Assembly (NCBI RefSeq): GCF_008831285.2
Contig: NW_022204507.1
Location: 1,488,001 to 1,552,000, forward strand
DNA from: Nymphaea colorata
Lineage: Eukaryota > Streptophyta > Magnoliopsida > Nymphaeales > Nymphaeaceae
Direction of reading: 5' to 3'
DNA: 64,000 nucleotides
Shown here: piece by piece, positions 54,904 to 64,000 of the stretch
Numbering within the stretch: the first letter of the stretch is position 1
Layout of the letters: each line of letters begins with the position of its first letter
The notes under the pieces: generated by a model
Databases searched by the model: none
Told to the model about the DNA's origin: nothing
Seen by the model: the letters and a program-made list of their open reading frames with translations, nothing else
Translations under genes and position numbers: made by a program

Positions 54904-56622
54904 AAAAGAAGTTTAGAAAATTCACAGAAAATGAATAATAAGAATTTGAAGTCAATTTACAAAATTTTGGAAAACTTAGAGAGTGGTTTCAAAGATGTAT
55001 ATAGACAAAGTAAAACACTGGAAATGATTCCAAATATTTAGAAGGGATTTCAATCTGTTCAATGATGTTTGATTTAGGATTTGGATGTAGGAAATAGGTC
55101 AGAGTTCGGACCTGATCTGGAATGGGGTGTTGAAATAGGAAATCACACCTAAGGTTTGGATCAGCGGTCATTTCTGATCCAGTCTAGGACGTTGTATGCA
55201 GGATTTAGTCCAAAGCTCTAGAGTAGAGGTCCAATCTTATATGGTCTCAGAAGTTGGATTGGTAAGTTGAAAGTCGATTTTGAATTTTAAAATCTAAACC
55301 TGAGAGTTCTGACCTTGTTTAAAATCGTTTACAAATTCGAACAATCAAGTATAATTTAGAAACTCAAAATTAGAAAATCGCAATTTAAAAACTTAAGAAT
55401 TTAAGAAGCATTTAGGAAATGTCGCACATCAAATACAAGAATTTAAAGATACAACAAGAAATTGAGAAGACTCTAAGAAAATGAAAAGAATTTGAAGGCA
55501 AGTTGCACAATTTTGGAAGACTTGACAATGATTTCAAAGACTTACATAGACAAACTAATATTCTTCAAGTGATTTCAAAAATTCCACAAGGATTTGAAAA
55601 GAATTTGCAAGAAATCTGAAAATCACTCAATTTCTTTATGTGAACAAGTATATGACGTTGGATTTCGGATTTTGATCTAAGAAATAGAGTAGAGGTCTGA
55701 TCTAGTGCTGTCTACGAAGTTGAAGTTGGTGATTCTATCCTAAGATTTGAATTAGAAGTTTGTTCTTATGTGGTGTAAGATGTTGGATTTCAAACTTGCA
55801 GATCAGATGTCTGATCTAGCTTGGGATGTTGAATTTGGGATTGCGACTTAAGGTCTGAATCAGATGTCTCATCTAATCCGGTCTAGGATGTTGGATTCAG
55901 GGCGTTCAACAAGCATCTAGATCAGAGGTCTCATCTCCAAGCTCTAGATCAGAGGTCTCATCTACTCCGGTATAGGATGTTGGATTGCGATTTTCAACAA
56001 GCAGCTATAACGGAGGTCTCATTTTATCCTATCGAGGATGTCGAATGTATATTTTTTTGAAAGTGGCTGTGAATTTTTAAAAAAATTAAACCCCAATCTA
56101 GACCATGTTTAAAATCATTTTGAAAATTTATACAATGCAATGGCATTTAGAAACTTGAAAGTCTAAAGGTGCATTTACAAGCTAGAGAATTTAGCACAGA
56201 TTAAAGAAAAGTACGAAATCAAATCCAAAAAAATTGAAGATCCCAATAGAAGTTTAGATCTCAAAAGAAGTTTAGAAAATTCACAGAAAATGAATCATAA
56301 AAATTTGAAGTCAACTACAAAATTTTGGAAAACTTAGAAAGTGGTTTCAAAGATGTATATAGGCAAAGTAAAACACAGGAAATGATTCCAAATATTCAGA
56401 AGGGATTTCAATCCGTTCAATGATGTTTGATTTAGGATTTGGATGTAAGAAATAGATCAGAGGTCTGACCTCATCTGGTATGGGGTGTTGAAATTGGTAT
56501 TCAGACCTAAGGTATGGATTAGAGGTCACTTCCTGATCCTGGTCTTGGATGTTGTATGCAGGTTTTAGACTAAAGCTCTAGAATAGGGACCCAATCCTAT
56601 ACAGTCTCAGAAGTTGGATTGG
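54880..56622 (+). repeat. AT-rich tract of diverged direct repeats
   Basis: The stretch 54880-55260 returns at about 56205-56622 with moderate divergence, starting at GTACGAAATCAAATCCAAAA and ending at CTCAGAAGTTGGATTGGT. A weaker third copy lies at about 55440-55800. Shorter GATCAGAGGTCTCATCT words recur between. The translated plus frame is lysine-rich but interrupted. I see no gene. Confidence 0.65.
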
Positions 56623-56624
56623 TC

Positions 56625-56650
56625 AGAGAGAGAGAGAGAGAGAGAGAGAG
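56625..56650. repeat. (AG)13 microsatellite
   Basis: An uninterrupted run of 13 AG units at the boundary between the repeated tract and the MurC-like fragment. Confidence 0.95.
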
Positions 56651-56689
56651 ATGTATCAAGAACCTAAGAAGGAAAGCAAACAAGAGCAG

Positions 56690-56880
56690 GGAGGGAGCGT
56701 ATCTTGCCTGCCGCGAGTGAGAATCGAGATAGCGGACAAGCCTTTGCCACCCACACCGATGAAATGCCTCCACTCCATCTTCTCATCGCTTGCAACAAAA
56801 GCATTGGCGTGCCTCGAAGGTGACATTTCTTTCTGGGTAATCGACGATGTAGAGGGCTTTTCCCCTGTTTGGTTGTCCCC
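56690..56880 (-). pseudogene. MurC-like exon fragment, copy 2
   Basis: Same sequence as 7520-7700 on the same strand, with MEWRHFIGVGGKGLSAISIL in the minus frame. Beyond GGCTTTTCCCC it lacks the purine-rich stretch seen in copy 1. As there, the assignment rests on the GxGGxGxSA loop only. Confidence 0.35.
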
Positions 56881-56949
56881 TGTGTGGTTGGCCATAAACC
56901 TGTTACTATGGTTGTTTCTTGTTCTACATGTAATTTAGTTTATTTGCAG

Positions 56950-57010
56950 AGATTTGCAGAATAACCTTCTATCAGATATTTCTAGTATTCTGAACCCTCC
57001 CACCAATGTG
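56950..57010 (+). pseudogene. LRR receptor kinase-like exon fragment
   Basis: After a TTTATTTGCAG acceptor the plus frame reads DLQNNLLSDISSILNPPTNV. This fits the end of the LRR region in plant LRR-VIII-type receptor kinases, where an LQNN..L..I...L.PP.NVTL pattern precedes the cysteine pair. Gypsy-2 interrupts it after 20 residues. The match is short and tentative. Confidence 0.35.
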
Positions 57011-60000
57011 TGTCACACCCCAACCTTTTGACCCTCTAACAATTTTGTTTTGTTAACATAAAGCGTTGGAGTGTGACAACACAACAATTCAAAAGGGGAT
57101 GAGCCAAACAATTCAAAACGATGAGGCAACCTTTCATTTATATAACAATTTTGATTCATACAAAATCACATCTTTGTGTATGACAAAAAGGTCCCAAACC
57201 ATATCATTGATGTCTAACAAAAATGAGACGTCAATGCAAGCAAAGCAAGACGCGCCGGTACTACAAAAACAAAACCCCAAACCTCCCCAGTAGGACGTGA
57301 GTAAAGCCATCTGCTCAGTCTGCTGCCCCGGGTCTGCCAAAACCTCAAAAAGGAAACAACTGAAGGCTTAGCCTTCGCAGTATGGCAACAAGTCAGGATA
57401 CCAAACCCTCTCAGGTAGGGCTCAAATATGAGAACAAACGTCAAAACTATCTATCATCATGTCGTGTCAGGGCACGAATGCAGAGGCCATTCAATGGCTA
57501 CAATAACACAATTTCAATCACATGCAAGGCATGCTCAAACATTTCATTTGCACTCATAAGCCCACATTCGCATGCACATCAATCCCATACATTCAATCAT
57601 ATACATTACATTTTCATTAACTTTAGTGAATTAACAGTTCATGTGAGTGCAACACAGGCATGTGCATACCACGGGCAGCCTACAACCGAGAGACAACCCT
57701 CGTGGTGGCCCAGAACAGTATGGATCCATTTCACCCGCTGCAGCGGTAGACCACTCATCCATGGATGTGTGAACTCCAAAGGAGAGATACTCAGCCTTCC
57801 ATAGGACACCCAAGTTGGGAAGGTGGGAGCCCAACGCTCCAAGCACAACACACAACAGAACCCTGGGGCCTTGCACCGCCTACGCTCCGAATAGGCGAGA
57901 CCAAAGGCAAAAGCGGGACATCTTCCAACACATCGCCACATCCCACTGGCCTCTCATCTCTTATTCATTCATTCTTATCATTATAATTACACAGTCACAA
58001 GAAGACTGGTTAGCTCATGAGGTTAGTACACTTCACGAGTGCACCCACACCTCCAATTGCCACCACACGAGGTCTACACATAACATTAACAGTCATTGCT
58101 AGCCGTCATACAATATGGGTACAACTACCCTCCAATTTATCCATTTGCATCATTGCTCACGGCAATGTGTATGCAACAAAATACAACAGTCACATCAATT
58201 ATCACATCAATCACATCTTTGAAAAACTTAACCAAACCAAAGAAAGTAGTCTCGATCTGCGATTGGCTCCTAGCTGTCCTATGCAGTTATCATTCTAGGA
58301 TGCTTTCTAATGCACAATTGGGGTCGAGGAGACACTCCACTCGATACCCCACCTCATCTGTCCTAAATAGTTATCAATTCTAGCATGCACATGCAGATGC
58401 GTCACATTTTCAAAATAAACTAATAATAGCCTTTCAAAACAATTCATATCATATATCAAATCATGTGCAAGCATACATACATTCATTCACAAAACAATCA
58501 ATCAATTCACATCACAATCCTAGGATCCCACGATCCTAGGAACACACATTCACACATTTGCCCCAGGCAGGGATTTGCCTGGAATGCCTCCATACCTGTG
58601 GTGTGCTCACAAAACTCTTCAAAATGCTTCGAGCTTCGAATCTGGTAGCTCAAGGTCGACGGGACGTGCCCGGTGTACCTGCAAACATAAACAAAAGATA
58701 AGATTTCTATCAACTACCTTATCGATCCAAACAAATATAAAACAAAATCATTGAGGAACATGTCATCTCCTCAAGAAGGTGTCGACAGGTAGTGTCAAAC
58801 TACAAGCCCTCTAATAGGCCACCTCCCAACTTCATGCCGTTGCCACCAAACGTCAAAACCCAATGCTTCGATCAATCCATCCTTAACACATTCTTAAATG
58901 CTTTCTATAGTTAAAGCGTCTTCCCCATGAATACACCCAAATTACATGTTCTTCTCCAACTAACACCGCAATACGCCCGTTGACAAAAGCTTGTGCCACA
59001 CGCTCATCAAAACAAATCTAAATCTTCTCACCCACTTCAAATCTCTACCATGCTTTCCTATTGCTTCGAAAATTAACCCATCATACTTAAATGATCATTA
59101 TAGACATGAATCAACGCTTCTCCAACATAATCCTACGCTTTCTCCAAAAAACAAAGTCGCTAACATGCATCCCAAATCATCAATTCTACCTTCTAGCATG
59201 CTCAAACAATAATTATACGTGTTCTAAAGAAAAATATACAATAAAATAGGCTCAATTACGCCTTGCTCACCCCAAAACAAGAGTCTAGACTGCTGAAATC
59301 CTTCTGGCAGCCACCTCACGAGTCCAAGTGTCTCCAAGCAGCTAAAATTTCTCACGGCTGCCTCCACCAATGCCTTAAAGTCGCCGCTATGAGGGGAAGG
59401 ACAAGTCCCCAAGCTGAAATTCGACCAAACAATCGTAAATAGGGTGAGCTTTTGCAAAAGAGGGACCAAAGTGAAATCTATCGTTAGAAGAAGGGAAGTC
59501 GGCCGTGAGAATGAGGTAGTCGGCAAGGCAAAAAGGGAGACTCAGTTGAGAGGGAGGGTTCGGTTGAGAAGGACTCGCACGATTAGGGAGAGGCAGCCGA
59601 CAGAGAGAGAGAGCACTGATGGGGAGGGGAGAGTGTAGGTAGGGAGGACGTGAGAGCGAGAGAATGGCAGAGGGGAAAAGCACGAGAGAAAGAGGGTTGC
59701 GTAAGAGGGAGGTCGTGTGGTTGAGAGGGGAGACGGCAGAGACAGTGAGAGAGGGAGGTCGTGTGGTTGAGAGGGGAGACGGCAGAGACAGTGAGAGAGG
59801 GAGATGGCAGAGACAGTGAGAGAGGGAGAAGGAGAAAAGGGGAGTAGAAGAAAGAAAGAAAGAGGTTGGGGGCTTACCGGAGCACCGTCGTCCTCGCCAT
59901 CGCCTGCACCACCTCCGTCTTCTTCTTCTTCTCTGTGCTGGCCTGAGAGCACCCAGGAGAAAGATGAGGGAACAGAGGGAAAGGCGAGGGAGAAGAGCCC

Positions 60001-60081
60001 TTGCGTCGGGCTCTTTCACGCCAAGGGTTCGGGTCCGGGTCCCGATCAACTTGACCTGACCAAAACAAAACGAGTGTTACA
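57011..60081 (-). repeat. Gypsy-2 3' LTR
   Basis: About 3071 bp, TGTCACACCCC at one end and GAGTGTTACA at the other on plus, followed by TCCTACACTCCTTAAAAAAA, the complement of a polypurine tract. Purine-rich AGAGAGGGAG repeats at 59590-59830 correspond to the CT tract in the Gypsy-1 LTRs. Confidence 0.88.
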
Positions 60082-60129
60082 TCCTACACTCCTTAAAAAA
60101 AATTTCATCATCGAAATTTAGATCATACC

Positions 60130-61407
60130 TCAATGCAAAAACAGATGTGGGTACTTCTTCAGCATATCCTCCTCAAGTTCCCATGTGCTCTCCGTCAACC
60201 CATGGTGTTGCCATTCCACCCTTACTAAAGAAATTCTCTTCGTACGAAGCACTTTCTCTCTTTGATCCACAATTCTAATAGGCTTTTCTTTCATTGTCAA
60301 ATCATCATGCACCTGAATACCTTGAAAATCAATCACATGTGTAGGATCTGCTACGTACTTTCGAAGCAGGAAAACATGGAAAGCATCATGAACATGACTC
60401 AAATTAGGTGGTAGTGCCAATCGGTATGCCACCTCTCCAATCTTCTCTAAGATTTCAAAAGGTCCAATGAACATCAGGCTCAACTTTCCTTTAACACCAA
60501 ATCGAAAAACACCTTTAGTAGGTGAAATCTTCAAGAACACATGATCACCAACCTCAAAAGCCAACTCTCTACGTCGAATGTCGGCATAGCTTTTCTGTCT
60601 ACTCTGAGCAGTCAACAACTTTTTCCTTATCAATTGCACTTGGTCGGTGTAGTGTTGTAATACAAAAGGGTTTTCAATCTTGCCATCGCCCAAATTGGTC
60701 CAACAAGCTGGCGATTTGCATGGCCTTCCATACAAAGCCTCAAAAGGTGCCATCCCAATACTAGCACGGTAACTGTTATTATACGCAAATTCTATCAATT
60801 TCACATGTTTGTTATATTCTCCTTTCTATTATAAGATACATGCACGCAACATATCCTCTAAGGTTTGAATGGTCCTCTCAGATTGCCCATCAGTTTGGGG
60901 GTGAAATGTTGTGCTCAGCTTAAGCTTGGTACTGAATGTCTTCTGCAATTGTCCCCAAAACCTAGAGGTAAAACGTGGATCTCGATCCGCAATGATAGAC
61001 TTTGGCACTCCATGAAATCTCACTATCTCACCAATATAAAATTCTGCGAGACTTTCTAAAGACTGACTGATTCTTATTGGTAGAAAATGAGCGGACTTCG
61101 TAAGTCGATCAACAATCACCCATATGACATCATGTTGTCTTCTGGTGGGAGGTAAACCAACCACAAAATTCATCGTAATGTCTTTCCATTTCCACACTGG
61201 GATATCAATTATTTGCAACAAGCCTCCTAGCCGTTGATGCTCTGCTTTGACCCGCTGACAAACTAAGCACTTTGCCACATATTCTGCAATTTCACGCTTC
61301 ATTCCAAGCCACCAGAAGCTTCTTTTCATATCCTGAAACATCTTTGTGCTGCCAGGGTGTATAAAAAACTTAGATTTGTGAGCTTCATTAAGCAACTGTC
61401 GCTTCAC
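60130..61407 (-). pseudogene. Gypsy-2 integrase and chromodomain-like tail
   Basis: 60829-61407 has the zinc finger ([18 protein letters not shown] to CLVCQRVKAEHQRLGG) and core residues [35 protein letters not shown] and [18 protein letters not shown]. The first catalytic Asp of MDF is Asn (MNF) here. After a frameshift at 60805-60828, 60130-60804 continues with [38 protein letters not shown] and STWELEEDMLKKYPHLFLH. This tail has no stop at the two sites where Gypsy-1 has TGA. Confidence 0.88.
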
Positions 61408-61410
61408 CCC

Positions 61411-62900
61411 TTAATCTCTAGGGACCCACAATCTTTGTCGGAACCGCAATGAACCCTCTTCATCTTGATACCACGAAGAATTTGCCCTCTTGCTTTCTTC
61501 CATGTTCTTAGCAAAATCAGAATCTTCCTTTTGCTTCAATTTAATATCATCCAACAACGGATGTCGTATCAAAGCCGTCATTGTTGCTTTGTCCTCACCA
61601 CAAAGGTAAGGCTGCCAAGCTATCACATCTTGCAACAATGTCCATGAACGAATCAACATACTGCACAATGTTGCTCTGCTCAAAGCATCAGCCACCACAT
61701 TTGCCTTGCCTGGATGATATGATATCGTGAAATCATAGTCCTTTAAGTATTCAATCCATCTTCTTTGCCTCAGATTTAGATCCTTTTGAGAGAATATATA
61801 CTTCAATGACTTGTGATTTGTAAACACCTCAAATATTATACCATAGAGATAGTGCCTCCATATTTTCAATGCAAACACAACCGCTCCCAACTCCAAATCA
61901 TGAGTGGGATAGTGTTGCTCATGTACCATCAACTGTCTTGATGCATAAGCCACAACACGGCCATGTTGCATCAACACACAACCATAACCAATTCTTGATG
62001 CATCCGTGTACACCACAAAACCAGAATGACCTGATGGAAGCATCAGAATAGGGGCAGTAGTAAGCTTGTCATTTAGAGTTTGAAAACACTTCTCACACTC
62101 TTCATTCCAAGCAAACTTCACTCCTTTTCTCAATAGCTTAGTCATGGACATAGCTATTTTTGAAAAGTTTGGTACGAACCTGCGATAGTATCCTGCCAAT
62201 CCCAAAAAGCTTCTAACCCAGTTACACTGCACGACGTTCTCCAGTCATGTACAGCCGACACCTTAGCCGGGTCGACGGATACTCCATCCTTTGAGGTTAC
62301 ATGACTCAGAAAGTTTACATTCTCTAGCCAAAATTCACATTTTGAGTATTTGGCATAATGCTTATGCTTGCGCAAAAGACCCAACACACTTCTCAAGTGA
62401 TCTCTATGCTCTGTTTCACTCTCTAAGTATACCAAAATATCATCAACAAAAACAATAACAAATCGATCCTGGTAGTCTTGGAACACCCGATTCATGAGGT
62501 CCACAAACGCTGCGGGAGCATTGGTCAACCCAAAAGGCATGACCCTGAATTCATAATGCCCATATCTAGTTCGAAAACAGTCTTAACAACATCTTCCTCC
62601 CATATCAAGAGTTGATGATAACCGGTCCTCAGATCGATCTTGGAGAATACATTTGCATTCTTGAGTTGATCAAAACTCTTCAATTCTTGGAAGCAGATAC
62701 TTATTCTTGATGGTGACTTGATTCAACATGCGGTAATCGATACACAAACGCATTGTTCCATCCTTCTTCTTAACAAACAACACTGGTGCTCCCCAAGGTG
62801 ACACACTAGGTCGGATGAAACCCTTGTCTAAGAGCTCTTGCAACTGCTTTTTCAATTCTCCTAACTCTACTAGTGCCATTCAGTATGGTGCCTTAGAAAT
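61411..62900 (-). pseudogene. Gypsy-2 RNase H and reverse transcriptase
   Basis: RNase H (61411-62232) includes [60 protein letters not shown] and [18 protein letters not shown] (62154-62540) has [20 protein letters not shown] and [20 protein letters not shown] with the catalytic DD. The front of RT (62670-62879: [20 protein letters not shown] and [20 protein letters not shown]) is separated by a shifted and stopped stretch at 62541-62669. Confidence 0.88.
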
Positions 62901-63551
62901 AGGAGCTGTCCCTGGTGACAACTCTATCTTGAATTCCACTTCTCGTGTTGGGGGCAAACTTGACAGTTCCTCAGGAAACACATCAGGGTACTCACTCACC
63001 ACGACAACATCCTGTAACTTCACCGGTTCGGTCTGGGTCAACACATTGACCAAGAAAGCAACACTTTCATTTTCTGTCAAATGTTTAGCTTTCAAAGCAG
63101 ACACCATTATCTTATCAGTTCGACTAGCTTTACGAGCATGAAATTCCACAGGTTGCATCTCATCAGTCAACAATCATATCTGCTTCTTCCTGCAATCTAT
63201 ATTAGCATAATGCGCATAAAGCCAATCCATGCCCAAAATCACATCGAATTCACTGAGACTCATGATCACCAACTATACAGGCAAGTGATGTTGATGGATC
63301 TCCACGTCCACATCCAGTAGATACTCGCGACAAGATTCTTGAGCATACATAGGGATAATGACTTTTAAAATATAGGGCATCTTCATAGCTGACACTTCTA
63401 GTGAAGTAGCATATCGACTAGATATAAATGAATAAGTCGCCCCTGCATCAAACAACACTGTAGCAATATGAGAACTAATAAGTAAAGTACCTTTAACAAG
63501 GTCGTGTGCCTGAAGCTCCTCCACAATAGTCGCATAAACACACCTAGTCAT
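62880..63551 (-). pseudogene. Gypsy-2 protease
   Basis: 63273-63551 reads VKGTLLISSHIATVLFDAGA then TYSFISSRYATSLEVSAMKM, the retropepsin-like motif. 62880-63173 gives EYPDVFPEELSSLPPTREVE, the linker to RT. A stop near 63175 and a shift near 63240 divide the two parts. Confidence 0.84.
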
Positions 63552-64000
63552 CTATCATGCGTTAGAAGGACCAGCCTCAGGCTTCTTCAACTCTCTTTCT
63601 TTCTTTAAGGGGCAATCCTTGATGAAGTGCCCCATCCCTCCACAGTGTAAGAAAGCTCTGATCTCTCGATAGCACGACTTCCCGGGATGCACACGTGAGC
63701 AAGTGGGGCACTTCGGTGAGGTCGGAGAGGCCACTGACCCCTGTGTGGTCTCACTGCGGTTTAGCCTGTTCCGCCTAAATGTTTTGTCATCACGCCTCTC
63801 ATAAGGCCTTGCCCTGCCTGCAAAGTGTTGGTGCTTGACCTGTGTTCGCCCACCGTGTGATTGTTAGCCTGCCTTCTTGTGGTGATCCTTCTGTGACCTT
63901 GCACAGTCCTCTTCTATGCATCTTGCCATGGTGACCGCCTCGTCCAAGTCACAAGGTCTGCTTGTCAAGACTTTGCTTCGCAGTCCATCCCGCAGCCCGC
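63552..64000 (-). pseudogene. Gypsy-2 gag C-terminus (partial)
   Basis: The nucleocapsid knuckle on the minus strand reads AFLHCGGMGHFIKDCPLKKE: the His is kept, but the first Cys of CX2CX4HX4C is Phe. Upstream, fragments similar to CPTCSRVHPGKSCYR and to the Gypsy-1 RPRDLDEAVTMAR segment are present in changing frames up to the window edge. Confidence 0.8.

Larger units (their letters stand above)
57011..64000 (-). mobile_element. Gypsy-2, Ty3/gypsy element related to Gypsy-1, cut by the window end
   Basis: On the minus strand: gag (partial, at the window edge), protease, RT, RNase H, integrase, chromodomain-like tail, polypurine tract and 3' LTR. Proteins and LTR are similar to Gypsy-1 but diverged, so it is another member of the same Tekay/Del-like family. 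The 5' half of gag and the 5' LTR lie outside the window. Frameshifts and stops interrupt all domains. Confidence 0.92.

Noticed and set aside
59444-60049. Ser/Leu/Pro-rich frames in the Gypsy-2 LTR
   Set aside because: They are products of AGAGAGGGAG purine-rich repeats, with no protein similarity.
1-64000. tRNA, rRNA or snoRNA genes
   Set aside because: I saw no cloverleaf-like A/B box pairs or conserved rRNA words. The only tRNA-related sequences are retrotransposon primer-binding sites.

Overview
The window looks like nuclear DNA from a flowering plant, in a gene-poor, retrotransposon-dense region. The evidence is plant-type Ty1/copia and Ty3/gypsy elements, GT/AG-punctuated exon fragments that resemble plant proteins, a CACTA element and MITE-like DNA. 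The species cannot be fixed from sequence alone. I see no intact host gene; every recognisable host sequence is an exon fragment or a broken pseudogene.

The most unusual content is a low-copy chimeric block present in four partial copies: C (1-3046), A (15341 to about 24640), D (24932-26077) and B (45197-52090). In a consistent order it carries a 1.7 kb flank; the promoter and first exons of a ZYP1-like synaptonemal-complex gene; an unidentified block of about 550 bp; exons of a DEAH10-type RNA helicase; and exons of an F-box/JmjC (JMJ21-type) gene. All gene pieces point the same way and keep introns, and each copy has lost a different part. This is how gene-fragment capture (Helitron or Pack-MULE type) or repeated segmental duplication would look. 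No transposon ends were identified for the block.

Layout: 1-3046 copy C; 3047 to about 7520 Copia-1 (minus strand, one LTR); 7520-15340 mostly unassigned DNA with a MurC-like exon fragment, a 102-bp tandem duplication, a cysteine-desulfurase-like fragment, a GC-rich island and a MITE candidate; 15341-24640 copy A, containing a CACTA element (20932-21376, TSD TGT) and a 5' fragment of Copia-5 (21544-23144); 24932-26077 copy D, followed by Copia-4 (26093-42422, minus strand, TSD CTTGT), itself split by the complete Gypsy-1 (26771-37676, plus strand, TSD AACGG); 42428-43427 spacer; 43428-45196 Copia-2 (minus strand, truncated); 45197-52090 copy B; 52091-54406 Copia-3 (plus strand, scrambled); 54406-56650 an AT-rich internally repeated tract; 56690-57010 a second MurC-like fragment and an LRR-kinase-like exon; 57011 to the end Gypsy-2 (minus strand, related to Gypsy-1, running off the window).

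The retroelements carry recognisable gag, protease, integrase, reverse transcriptase and RNase H, but all have stops, frameshifts or deletions, so no autonomous element is expected here. The nesting gives a partial order of events: the chimeric block multiplied, Copia-4 entered beside copy D, then Gypsy-1 entered Copia-4.
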